From positions 11,771,501 through 11,835,500 of the forward strand of contig JAYKKT010000079.1 in the NCBI GenBank assembly GCA_036023115.1: DNA of 64,000 nucleotides, read 5' to 3'. The stretch is from Brasenia schreberi. Its lineage: Eukaryota; Streptophyta; Magnoliopsida; Nymphaeales; Cabombaceae. The notes beneath the pieces are model-generated. The model was not told where the DNA came from. It ran no database searches and worked only from the letters and a program-made list of their open reading frames with translations. Below are positions 1 through 10,797 of this stretch, piece by piece. A program made the position numbers and the translations under genes. Position 1 is the first letter of the stretch. Every line of letters begins with the position of its first letter.

Positions 1-505
1 ACAAAGAAAGGCCTAGTTCAACATAGCAAGATACTTGCAAGTAGTACGTGCTATTTCTAAATAGGCTGATCTGGAATGGATCGAGTGTAGGCTTGGGATA
101 ATTCTGCCCCTCTTCTCTCCTATTTCCAAAAGAAAAACAAAGGCCCAAAACAAAAGGGAATTCCCCATTCAAAATCTTTTTCCAAGAGAAAGAAACCATA
201 ATTTAAAAGAAAAATCGATTCTCTTATAAAAAAGAGGGATTAAAGAAAAAATACTCCCAAAGGGAGACCCTGGATGAAAAAAAGGAAAAAGGGGCCAAAA
301 AGCTCAAAAAGAGCAGTTTTCTGCCTTCTATGCCTTAAACCACGGGATGCTTCAGAAGGGACCGTGGTATCTCTTTCCCATCCCTGGCTTATCCCAAGCT
401 AAAGCATGGTTCATTTCGAGGAATCCTAAATTAAAAATAGGATTTACTTACTTGAATTTCATCTTGTTTGAGAATTCGACGTTCCGAGTAAGACGTAGGA
501 ATTTA
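1..505 (+). mobile_element. Detached pol-to-LTR spacer of a Tat-family element
   Basis: This noncoding stretch matches, almost base for base, the 3' spacer that follows pol in element A (about 6849-7351) and its reverse complement in E and F. It therefore belongs to the 3' end of another copy. It is A/G-rich, with runs of A around 183-300. At 501-506 it changes abruptly into RT coding sequence, so the order is the reverse of a normal element. The join lies in a short shared ATTT(R)A string, which points to end joining or a template switch. An ORF running across the join (347-892) is an accident of it. Confidence 0.85.
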
Positions 506-814
506 ATAGTCGATAGTACTGCAAATCACGAAATGTTTTCGTTTATGGATGGCTATTCAGGCTATAATCAAATCAAACTAAGTCCACAAGATCAGGGTAA
601 GACCGCCTTCACAACCCCATGGGGCACGTACTGCTATACAGTCATGCCCTTTGTTTTGAAAAATGCCGGCGCAACATACCAACGAGCAATGACCACGATC
701 TTCCATGATCAAATTCATGAGCTCGTAGAAGTGTATGTAGATGATCTCTTGGCGAAATCCAAAACCCGATGCACTCATATCGAATGTTTACAAAAGATTT
801 TTGAAAGGCATAGG
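506..814 (+). pseudogene. Reverse transcriptase fragment, 5' part (element A)
   Basis: This piece encodes the RT palm from the IVDSTANHE segment through FMDGYSGYNQIKL, the PWGTY block and the catalytic YVDD motif (about 736-747), to the KIFER helix. It aligns with residues about 272-372 of the intact 1228-residue pol of E. The reading frame is open, but the PFG motif has become PFV. Its upstream part is lost at the rearrangement near 501-506, and it is cut at 814 by LTR B. It resumes at 4117. Confidence 0.9.
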
Positions 815-1283
815 TGTAAACACCCCGAAATCCCACGAATTTCTCAAAATCCATCTGGTTTTGTAAAAGCAGCCCCAAAGGGCCATTTTTGAGTCTAGAA
901 ACCCAGGAGCCTTCCAAACAATCCTGTATATATGTTTTAAACTTCATATTTCAAAAATATGTAATATAGCTTTTGAAAACCTGTTAAAACACGTTTTTGA
1001 AACCCCGAAGCGGCTTGGCCCGATCAAGACAGGACCAGGAGAGCTAAGAAGAGCCCGGAACCGGAGCACATGTCGAGTCCGGCGTAGCAACTCTTGTATC
1101 ACATCCATACCCCCAGGATCTCGAACGTCCAAGCCCCTGTTCTTATCAAAATATCATTTGAAGTCAGCTCCGGAAGGTAGAAACGGAGACGGACGACCCA
1201 ACGCAGACGGAGTACTGATGCTGTCAGGCCCCGCACGAATCGTCCGTTTCGAACCCAGCTCGAAGGAGTCAGAGTTCAGTTTG

Positions 1284-1320
1284 GATTGGATCTGGACCAT
1301 ATATATCCAGATCCCAATCC
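1284..1320. repeat. Conserved inverted repeat in LTR U3
   Basis: Arms GGATCTGGA and TCCAGATCC surround CCATATATA. Allowing one bulged base, pairing extends outward to GATTG. The same hairpin recurs at the equivalent place in the A, D, E, F, G, H and K LTRs, with some substitutions within arms. It lies about 100 bp upstream of the G-box and about 700 bp upstream of the TATA box. Confidence 0.7.
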
Positions 1321-1412
1321 AAACCCATATGTGGATTTGGATTTGGATTTGGATCCAGAGATCCAATCCAATATCCATATCCATGGCCCACATCACCTTC
1401 TCATAAATGGAG

Positions 1413-1437
1413 GTGGGGCCCACTTGAAATTCACGTG
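1413..1437. promoter_or_regulatory. TCP-type site and G-box in LTR U3
   Basis: GTGGGGCCCAC (1413-1423) contains both class I (GGNCCCAC) and class II (GTGGNCCC) TCP consensus sequences. It is followed by the G-box CACGTG (1432-1437). The pair, at the same spacing, recurs in most LTR copies (for example around 8465-8495 in A, where GCC has changed to CGCC, and in the minus-strand LTRs). Binding is inferred from the motif only. Confidence 0.45.
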
Positions 1438-2024
1438 GGATCATGGGCATGAGAGAGAGTGGGGATGGAAAATATCAAGAGGGTTGTAATTAAGCTTGAC
1501 TTGTGTGTCAAGTTTGGGGTTAATCATGTGGGTTAGCCTAATTGAGTGGGTTTAAGCTTGTAATTAGCCAAAACCTAACCTAGGGCTGCACCAACATGAG
1601 GTGGTTAAGGTCTATGGGCCATGCAAAGGGAGCTCCTTCACCTAAACCTAACCCAAAACACCTAATCCAAGCCTACCCCCCTAATCCACCCCTAATCTGA
1701 GCCTAATCACCTAACCCACTTCCCTAATCCCGGCCTAATCCCAACCTAATCACCTAACCCACTTCCCTAATCCTTCCCTAAACCTAGGTTAATTTCCCTA
1801 AACCTAGCCTAATCACCTAACCTAGCTCACTAAACCTCACCCTAAAACCCAACCACCTAACCTAGCCCTAAACCCCTAAACCACCCCTAGCCCACAATCT
1901 ACCCAAACCCCTAGTTTTCAAAATATCTGGCCCAACCCTTTGCAGCCCACCTTATCTACATACCACCCTACCTAAACCACCTAACCACTACCCCAAGCCC
2001 AGCCCTAACCGACCTACCCATCCC

Positions 2025-2032
2025 TATTTAAA
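2025..2032 (+). promoter_or_regulatory. TATA box of solo LTR B
   Basis: TATTTAAA is followed by a C-run and the conserved GGGCGGGTTTTCC block. Every LTR in the window has TATTTAAA, TATATAAA or a close variant at this point, so it is the likely pol II promoter that defines the U3/R boundary. Confidence 0.6.
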
Positions 2033-2810
2033 CTCCCCCCCTTGGGGGCGGGTTTTCCTAGCGAGCAGCCCTCACCAATCCTAGCCGGGTCCCCTTCTTC
2101 CCCAAGTCCAGCCGAGTCCCATCATCTCCCTCCTGCTCCACCTACTCCACCTGCACCGCCACCTTCTCTCTTCCATCCACCACCATCTCCCAGCCGGATG
2201 CTGCCACCATTCTCCCTTAGCGGAACCTAGCACAACCTAAACCATCGGCCACTACCGGCCACTACCTAACCATCCCATCTACATCCGGCTACCCTATAAG
2301 ACTCCCATTCGGCCTTCCCTTAAATCCCCTTTAGGTCCATACTCCCCAATACTCTAGACTCTCCTAGTGACCCTACACACTTACTTGGCCCAGCCCTTTA
2401 ATCGCCCACATCAAGGCGACACCCATTTGCAGCCGGCCACCTTCGAGGCGCCTATCCCGCGCCCCACTTGCAGCCGGCCAGCACCCTTTGTCATCCACCC
2501 TCGCGGAGCTCCCGTTTGCAGCCCAAGGCGAAGGCCAAGCCCACGCTCAAGCAAGGCCTCTACGGACCAGCTACTCGTAAGTGCCTAAACTCGGTCTTTA
2601 GTTGTATACTTGCTTGAGATTCAATTTGATACGGGGTTGTAATAACAGAGCATAGTCTCCCCTCGCTTGTAATAACGTGGCTTGGCACACCCACACACGT
2701 GCACTCTCTTAGTCGTGCACGATTTTGAACACACACGGGCCTAATCAGCCCCTAATACATAAGTATATATATTTTCATTTTCGAAGGGTTTTGCCTAAGT
2801 TGGGTGCGTT

Positions 2811-3537
2811 GTCTTTCAATTCAAGCACTCACACACATTGAGCTTTCGCTCTTATTTGAAAGACCCAAGTAAGGGCTGACCTATACTATTTGGGTTTCAT
2901 TTCATGTCGTGTGAGTAAGTCTTTCAATTCAAGCACTCTCACACACATTGAGCTTTCGCTCTTATTTGAAAGACCCAAGTAAGGGCCGACCTATACTATT
3001 TGGGTTTCATTTCATGTCGTGTGAGTAAGTCTTTCAATTCAAGCACTCTCACACACATTGAGCTTTCGCTCTTATTTGAAAGACCCAAGTAAGGGCCGAC
3101 CTATACTATTTGGGGTTCATTTCATGTCGTGTGAGTAAGTCTTTCAATTCAAGCACTCTCACACACATTGAGCTTTCGCTCTTATTTGAAAGACCCAAGT
3201 AAGGGCCGACCTATACTATTTGGGTTTCATTTCATGTCGTGTGTGTAAGTCTTTCAATTCAAGCACTCTCACACACATTGAGCCTTCGCTCTTATTCCCA
3301 AGACCTTAGTAAAGGCGTTATTGCAGTTATATTTGGGTTTCATTTATGTCGTGTGTGTAGTACTTCAATTCAAGCACTCTCACACACATTGAGCCTTCGC
3401 TCTTACTCCCAAGACCTTAGTCAAGGCCATACTGCAATTTATATTTGGGTTTAATTTCATGTCCTGTGTGTAAGTCTTTCAATTCCAGCATGCACCCACA
3501 TTGAGTCTTCGCTCTTTTTTGCAAGACCCGAGTAAGG
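2811..3537 (+). repeat. 110-bp tandem array in LTR B
   Basis: About seven units of 108-112 bp, beginning at roughly 2811, 2921, 3031, 3141, 3251, 3360 and 3474. Each carries CTTTCAATTCAAGCACTC, ACACACATTGAGC, a short palindrome GAGCTTTCGCTC (or GAGCCTTCGCTC), a GACCCAAGTAAGG or GACCTTAGTMAAGG block, and TTTGGGTTTCATTTCATGTCGTGTG. The middle units are almost identical; the outer ones are diverged. Confidence 0.9.
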
Positions 3538-4116
3538 GCTCATATACATAATCTATATACATATCTCCCTTCGGTTATTTCCCTTCGGTTATTTCCCTTC
3601 AGTATTGTCTTTACATTTCCGGTTTTCCCTTTGGAGTAGCGTGAGTTTGCATTGCATCTACACCATACCATGAGGTAGGACGCATATTGCATCAAAGCAA
3701 GCCCCGCTCGAATTCGCCCACGTAGTGGAGTGTTCATAACACACAAACTAGGTGGCCCAAAAAGGGATAAAAGAAAAGACTTATGCACGTGCAAATCCAC
3801 GTGATCTAAAACATGCAATCGCATTTTAAAGACCCGAAATAGACACCTCGAACCGCTTCGTAGACTTTTTCTCCAAAACTCGATTTTTGCAAAGCGTACA
3901 GACTGACCCTTGCGCATCGGTGCAAAAAGGTCTGCGACGACAAGAGCTTACTTGCTCACAGTCGCCACGTTTAGAAGTCAGTGTTAAAAATATCTTCGCT
4001 AGCTTAAGTAAGCTAGCTGGCACGCCCTGTTTGCATACATAGGCCTTAGACACACGAGAGGATCCGCTTCAAGCCCTGAAAAAGGCAGAAGGGGCGGGGA
4101 TTTTCGCGCGTCTATA

Positions 4117-6685
4117 ATAGGCTTTACAAAGTAAAGCTAAACCCTCAAAAATGTGTATTCGGGGTAGAATCAGGGAAGCTTCTTGGTTTTATGTTGAGCC
4201 AAAGGGGTATAGAAGTCGACCCTTCTAAGTGTCGAGCCATCATAGACATGGCTCCGCCCTCCAATCTCACCCAAATCCGTAGCCTCCAGGGTCGATTACA
4301 ATCCGTTCACCGATTCATATCGAATCTGGCGACTAGATGCGAACCTTCAACAAGCTGTTGAGGAAGGGCACGAAATTCTTATGGGATGACAAATGCCAGA
4401 AGTCCTTCGAGAGACTAAAGGCATACCTAGTTAATCCCCCCATTTTGAATCCTCCAAAGGAAGGAAAACCGCTTTTACTTTACATCTCCGTGCATGCAAA
4501 TGCTTTAGGAGCCCTGTTGGCTTAATACGAGGATGACACCCATAAGGAGTATGCCATCTACTACATTTCGAAAACTCTCTTGGCTTATGAACAAAATTAT
4601 CAAGCCATGGAGAAGACGTGCTTGGCCCTAGTCCGGGCCTGCCAGAAATTCAGACACTATTTCCTAGATCATGAAATCTGGATAGTGTCCAAGCTTGATT
4701 CAATCAGGCACTTGTTCAAAAAACCCATTCTCACGGGTAGATTGGGAAAATGGCAACTCCTTCTAATGGAGTATGACCTGAAATACCATCACCAGATCTC
4801 CATTAAGGGGCAAGCCCTAGCAGATTACGTGGCTGAGTTCCCCTTAGAGGACGCATATCCCACACTTGCTGAAATGCCTGATGAAGGCATATTACAAAAC
4901 CATTTTCAAAACCACATTTTGGCAAACTCTTTCGAAAACCAAGTGTGGAAGATGCACTTAGATGGGGCACGAAACCAACGAGGGGCTGGTGCTGGGGTCA
5001 TCCTCATCTCCCCTGAAAAGGGCGAGATTCCCATAGCAGTCCGCCTAGATTTCAAATGTTCCAACAACATAGCTGAGTATGAAGCACTCATACAAGGCTT
5101 AAGGATTTCGAAAACTCTAGGGGCATCATGCATCGAGGTCTTTGGAGATTCGCTCCTTGTCATAAACCAGGTTTTGAAAATTTGGCAAGTACGCAATGAA
5201 AAACTGCTTCCATATCACGAGTTAGCCACTCGGTTGGTCCAGTCCTTCCAATCGTGCAAACTCACACACGTAGGAAGAGAGGACAATGGCATCGCCGATG
5301 CCCTCTCCTCCTTGGGTTCAGCCCTAAAGGTCGATCCCATTTCCAGGATCCGGTCTTTAGAAAGATGGCATGCGCCCAACCCATCCACACACGATTTGGA
5401 TGTTTGCCAAAATAACCCAGATTTTATTGAAAAGCCCTGGTTTTACGACATCAAATACTTTCTAGAAAATGGGGGATTCGCCGAGGATGCCACATCCAAA
5501 GATAAGGCATTCATCCGTAAGATTTCGACCCGATACACCATTCTGGGTGGGGTTCTGTATAAAAAGAGTTTTACCAGCATCCTGCTTAGGTGTATCGATC
5601 TCGAGGAGGCTAGGATAGTGATGCATGAATTCCATGATGGAGAATGTGGAGGTCATGTCAATGCCAACATGATGGCAATGAAAATTCTTAGAGGGGGCTA
5701 TTTTTGGTCCACCCTGAAAAAGGATTGTCACGATCATGTTAGGAAGTGTCATCCATGTCAAGTGCATGGGCACGCCATTCATATCCCTTCATCTGCATTA
5801 CATTCCGTGGTCAGCCCCTGGCCATTCACCATGTGGGCGTTTGACATCGTAGGCCCCATATTTCCAAAAGCCTCGAATGGGCATCGATTTATTTTAGCAG
5901 CCACGGAGTATTTCTCCAAGTGGGTGGAAGCCATTTCCCTAACCAATGTGATGGGGCAACATGTGGTGGCTTTCATCCAGAGGAATATCTTGGCTCGATT
6001 TGGGGTTCCACAAGACCTTGTGTCCGATAATGGTACCCCATTCAAGAACGAGCGGATGGTTAAGTTGTGCAACACGTATGGCATAACTCACCACTTCTCT
6101 TCGCCCTACTACCCTCAAGGCAACGGCCAAGCCGAAGCCACAAACAAGACTCTCATTAGCATAATTGAGAAAACCTTAGAGAAGGGTAGGACGTGGCACG
6201 AGAAGCTGGATGAAGCCTTATGGGCTTATAGGACTTCCATCCGGACTTCCACGAATGCCACACCGTTCGAATTGGTCTATGGCACAAACGCCATTCTTCC
6301 CATTCATACTCAACTGCATTCATTTCATACATCCATTGCACTCGACCTCCCCCTAGAGACACTTCAGCATGCTAGGATGGCCGAACTAGATTTGCTAGAT
6401 GAGAGGCGACTCCTTGCCATGGATCATGCTCGTGCATACCGGCAAAGGATAGCCCGACATTATGGCAAACACATGAGACCTCGCCACTTTGAAATGGGAG
6501 ATCTAGTCTTAAAAATCATCCACTATCGTGGCCCACATCCGCTCGAAAAGTGGCGCCCCAAGTGGGATGGACCCTATGTTGTACGGGCAACCACTACGAA
6601 CAATTCGTATTGGTTGATCGATGTAGAAGGTAGGAATTTAGCAGATCCTATCAATATTCAATACTTAAAGAAGTATTATGTGTAG
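4117..6685 (+). pseudogene. RT C-terminus, RNase H, second RNase H and integrase (element A pol)
   Basis: This continues the RT cut at 814. Order: RT thumb/connection; degenerate RT-linked RNase H (LLLYISVHANALGALL); archaeal-type RNase H with D in HLDGAR, AEYEAL and FGDSLL and a final ADALSS; integrase zinc finger (HDGECGGH with CHPC); DDE core (AFDIVGP, SDNGTP, E in NGQAEATNK); and GPYVVRA tail ending YLKKYYV at the normal stop. Two lesions: one C lost in the GAACC(C)TTC string near 4344 shifts the frame, and CAA became the stop TAA at 4523-4525. The 701 codons from 4580 remain open, so decay is slight. Endonuclease, polymerase and integration roles follow from the family; this copy cannot make a full Pol. 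Confidence 0.93.
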
Positions 6686-7821
6686 GATTTGGGTTAAATT
6701 CCAGTTTTCGAAAATTTTAAGGATAGCTGCCCTGAGACATGAAAATAAGGTGCCAAGGCAAAATCGTGTGACCCTGAGTGAGAGAATTCACACTTATGAA
6801 AGAGTGGAGTCTTCAAAATCATGGTTACATTTTAAAATCCTTCTTCTTACAAAGAAAGGCCTAGTTCAACAGAGCAAGATACTTGCAAGTAGTACGTGCT
6901 ATTTCTAAATAGGCCGATCTGAATGAATCGAGTGTAGGCTTGGGATAAGTCCTCCCCTTTTCTCTTCTCCTTTCAAAAGGAAAAACACGGCCCAAATAAA
7001 GGGAATTTCCCATCCAAAGGCTCTTTCCAAAAGAAAGCAACCAGAATTCAAAAGAAAAATCGATTCTCCTGTGAAAAGAGGGATTAAAGAAAAAATAATC
7101 CCAAAGGGAGACCCTCTAAAAAAAAAAAAGGAAAAAGAGGCCAAAAAGCTCAAAAAGAGCAGTTTTCCGCCTTCTATGCCTTAAACCACGGGATGCTTCA
7201 GAAGGGACCATGGTATCTCTTTCCCATCCATGGCTTATCCCAAGCTAAAGCATGATTCAGTTCGAGGAATCCTAAAGTAAAAATAGGATTTACTTACTTG
7301 AATTTTGTATTGTTCGAGAATTCGACGTTTCGAGTAAGGCATAGGAATTTGAAATATGACTTGTTTTCTTATAAAACCTCCGCTAGATAAGCGAGTGTTA
7401 AGACTCAAACAAGGGCAAACACGAAGAGCTCAAGATCCTTAGGATCGAGACTCAAGACAGTTGTCCCTTTTGTAAATAACTTTTGTAAATAAGTTTTGAA
7501 AATCGAACATCGAACAACATAGGATCTGCTCACTTGGAGCAGCAGGCCTTGTAAGTCTCTAGAGTTCGACCACATCTGGTCTCTGGGAGGTCGCCACTCT
7601 TGGCACCACACCCATGTCATGCATATGCATTCCACGCATGGTACTTGCATAAACATGATCCCATTTAGGACCAGATTCCATAACGAATCCCTTTGGCGTG
7701 ATATCTCCTCCTACCAGGGTTTTAAAAAAGTGAGATTTTGCTAAAGATTGGGATGATCCCATATTCTTCGTGGATAGATCTAGGGAGACATCGAAAGGGG
7801 TGTTTGTCATCTTTGCCCTTA

Positions 7822-7837
7822 TCCAAATCGATTTGGA
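7822..7837. repeat. 16-bp perfect palindrome before the polypurine tract
   Basis: TCCAAATCGATTTGGA is its own reverse complement. It ends 20 bp before the 3' LTR. The same 16 bases occur in E at 18133-18148. In F the site has decayed to CCAAATTGATTTCG. Confidence 0.85.
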
Positions 7838-7844
7838 CAAGGCC

Positions 7845-7857
7845 AAAGAGGGGCATC
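7845..7857 (+). other. Polypurine tract of element A
   Basis: AAAGAGGGGCATC lies immediately before TGTAAACACCCC. Purine-rich sequence at this place primes plus-strand DNA synthesis in LTR elements. The same tract precedes the 3' LTRs of E and F. Confidence 0.75.
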
Positions 7858-9060
7858 TGTAAACACCCCGAAATCCTACAAATTTCTCAAATCAACCTGG
7901 TTTTGTAAAAGCAGCCTCAAAGGGCCATTTTGAGTCTGGAAACCCAAGAGCCTTCCAGGCAACCCTGTACATATGTTTTAAACTTTATATATTTCAAAAA
8001 TGTATAATATGGCTTTAAAAACCTTTTAAAACACATTTTTGAAACCCCAAAGCAGTTTGGCCTAAGCAAGACAGGACCAGAAAAGCTAAAGAGAGCCCGA
8101 AACCGGAGCACAAGTCGAGCCCGGCACAACAACTCTCACATTGAATCCACCCCCAAGATCTCGAATGTCCAAGACCCTGTTATCATCAAAACATTACTTG
8201 AAATCAGCTTCGGAAGGTGAAAACAGAGGCGGACGATCATGTTGGCGAAGACCCAACGCAGACGGAGTACTGATGCTGTCAGACCCCGCACAAACCATTC
8301 GTTTTGAACACAGCCCGAAGGAGACAGAATTCAGTTTGGATCGGATTTGGACCATATATATCCAGGTCCCAATCCAAACCCATGTGTGGACTTGGATTTG
8401 GATTTGGATCCAAAGATCCAATCCAATATCTATATCCATGGCCCACATCACCTTCTCATAAATGGAGGTGGCGCCCACTTGAATTTCACGTGGGATTATG
8501 GGCATGAGAGAGAGTGGGGGAGGATAAGATTAGAGTGTGTTGTAATTAAGCTTGACTTGTGTGTCAAGTTTGGGGTTAATCATGTGGGTTAGCCTAATTA
8601 AAGTGGGTTTAAGCTTGTATTAGTCAAAACCTAACCTAGGGCTGCACCAACATGATGTGATTAAGGTCTATGGGTCATGCAAAGGGAGCTCCTTAATCCA
8701 ATCCTAACCAAAAACACCTAATCCTAGCCTTTTACCCTAATCCTGTCCTAATCCTAGCCTAATCACCTAACCCACTTCCCTAATCCCGGCCTAAACCTAG
8801 GTTAATTTCCCTAAACCTAACCTAATCCTAGCCTAATCACCTAACCCACCTCACTAAACCTCACCCCAAAGCCAACCCACCTAGCTAAACCCTAAACCCC
8901 TAAACCACCCCACCTAAACCTAGCACACCATCTACCCAAAACCCCTTGTATCAAAATATCTGGCCCCTCCCCAAAACCAGCCCACCTTATCACCACACCA
9001 CCCCTACCTAAACCACCTAACCACCCTCCTAATACCAGCCCCAACCGACTTCTTCAGCCC

Positions 9061-9067
9061 TATATAA
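9061..9067 (+). promoter_or_regulatory. TATA box of the A 3' LTR
   Basis: TATATAA is followed by a C-run and GGGGCGGGTTTTCC, at the same place as in the other LTRs. Confidence 0.6.
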
Positions 9068-10122
9068 CCCCCCCCCGAAGGGGCGGGTTTTCCAAGCTCT
9101 CTCTCCCATCCTTCCCAGCCCAGCCGATCCCATCCATCCCAGCCCAGCCGAGTCCTCCATCTGCACCACCGTCACTCACCACCTTGCTCCACCTGCACCA
9201 TCACACCTCAGCCGGCCAGCCACCCGTCTTCACCACTTCCATCCGGCCGAACCATCCACTTCAAACACCCGGTTGCTCCTCTTCTATCCACCGCCTCTTC
9301 ATTCGGTTAGTACCCCAACCTTCACCCTACCTCTTCTTCACTCCCCCTCCACTCTCAGCCACCTGCTCCACCACCACCTCACCCTAACACCAGCCACCCG
9401 TCGCCACCACTTCCATTCGGCCAAACCTCAGCCACTTCAAACACCCGCCATTACCTAGCCACCCTAGCTACACCCGGCCACTCCACTTAACTCCCTAAGA
9501 CCCTAACTCCACCTTACCCCATACCCTAGCTAGTTTCCTTCCCATCCACGCCACCCATAGCCACCTTAGCAACCACCACCACCAAGTCTCCCTTAGTCGG
9601 CCACTCCAACCGACTGTTCCATATCCATTTGGCCAGCCACCCGCCAGCCATATACCTCCCTTAGGCACTCCCTTAGACAATTCCTTAGGCTCCCATTTAG
9701 TGTCACATTTCATAACACTACACCCTCCCTTAGTGACCCTACTTAGTCACTTTAGCCCAACACACAAAGCTAGCCCATTCCTAGCAGCCGGCCACCTTCA
9801 AGGCGCCCTTCCCGCGCACCTAAGGCACTCGGCTAGCAGCCCCTCTTGTCGTTCATCTCCAAGGAGCTCCCTCTCGCAGCCCAAGGCGAAGGCCAAGCCC
9901 ATGCTCAAGCAAGGCATCATCGGACCAGCTATAAGTAAGTGCCTAACTTGGTCCTTAGTTGTATACTTGCTTAAATTAAATTCGATACAGGGTTGTAATA
10001 ACGGAGCATAGTCTCCCCTCGCTTGTAATAACGTGGCTTGGCACACCCACACACACGTGCACTCTCTTAGTCATGCACGATTTTGAACACACACGGGCCT
10101 AATCAGCCCCTAAGATATAAAA

Positions 10123-10147
10123 ATATATATATATATATATATATATA
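10123..10147. repeat. (AT)n microsatellite in the A 3' LTR
   Basis: About 12 AT units sit where other LTRs have only a short TATATA string. This is a local expansion; the K LTR has a longer one at 35139-35179. Confidence 0.9.
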
Positions 10148-10187
10148 CTTTAACTTACATAGGGTTTTGCTTAAGTTGAGTGTGTTG

Positions 10188-10797
10188 TCTTTCCATTCAA
10201 GCACTCACACACATTGAGCCTTCGCTCTTATTTGTAAGACCCAAGTAAGGGTCGTGCTATACTATTTGGGTTTAATTTCATGTTGTGTGCGTAGTACTTC
10301 AATTCAAGCACTCACACACATTGAGCCTTCGCTCTTATTTGTAAGACCCAAGTAAGGGTCGTGCTATACTATTTGGGTTTAATTTCATGTTGTGTGCGTA
10401 GTACTTCAATTCAAGCACTCACACACATTGAGCTTTCGCTCTTATTCCCAAGACCTTAAACAAGGCCATACTGCAATTTATATTTGGGTTTAATTTCATG
10501 TTGTGTGCATAGTACTTCAATTAAAGCACTCACACACATTGAGCTTTCGCTCTTATTCCCAAGACCTTAATCAAGGCCATACTGCAATTTATATTTGGGT
10601 TTAATTTCATGTTGTGTGTGTAGTACTTCAATTCAAGCACTCACACACATTGAGCTTTCGCTCTTATTCCCAAGACCTTAGTTAAGGCCATATTGCAAGT
10701 TATATTTGGGTTTTATTTCATGTCGAGTGTGTAGTCTTTCAATTCAAGCACGCACCCACATTGAGCCTTCGCTCTTATTTGCAAGACCCGAGTAAGG
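10188..10797 (+). repeat. Tandem array in the A 3' LTR
   Basis: About six units of 105-112 bp of the same repeat as in LTR B. The GAGC-loop-GCTC palindrome is present in each unit. Confidence 0.88.

Larger units (their letters stand above)
815..4116 (+). mobile_element. Solo LTR B inserted in RT of element A
   Basis: A 3302-bp LTR starts TGTAAACACCCC and ends GCGTCTATA (the family end TCTACA with one C-to-T change). It is flanked by a perfect 5-bp target duplication, ATAGG (810-814 and 4117-4121). Removing it and one TSD restores RT continuity, so it is a solo LTR left by LTR-LTR recombination. In order: U3 with a hairpin (1284-1320), GTGGGGCCCAC and CACGTG sites (1413-1437), a CCTAA-rich tract (about 1640-1990), TATTTAAA (2025-2032), a C-rich leader, a GTAAGT donor-like site (2577-2582) and a 110-bp tandem array (2811-3537). 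Its end sequence puts it in the same subfamily as E and H. Confidence 0.93.
6686..7857 (+). mobile_element. 3' spacer of element A (pol stop to 3' LTR)
   Basis: About 1.17 kb with no sense gene. It is A/G-rich around 6960-7160 and is shared with E (18113-19302), F (41460-42622) and the fragment at 1-505. Near its end are a perfect 16-bp palindrome and a polypurine tract next to the LTR. Antisense ORFs of 95 codons (7846-7559) and 83 codons (7656-7405) overlap here and have partial counterparts in E; see findings. Confidence 0.8.

Noticed and set aside
1158..1489. Overlapping ORFs on both strands with WIWIWI or DLDLDLD runs (also near 8347, 14214, 17467, 40789, 58059 and 59069)
   Set aside because: They arise from the GGATTT/AAATCC short repeats and the hairpin in LTR U3, are open on both strands at once, and match no protein family.
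3540..4053. Possible host gene fragment at the end of LTR B
   Set aside because: The segment is present in the same LTR position of A, E, G, H and K, so it is the 3' part of the LTR.
8690..9045. Interstitial telomere array
   Set aside because: The words resemble CCCTAAA but are irregular in length and sequence, and recur at a fixed LTR position in every copy; so they belong to the LTR.
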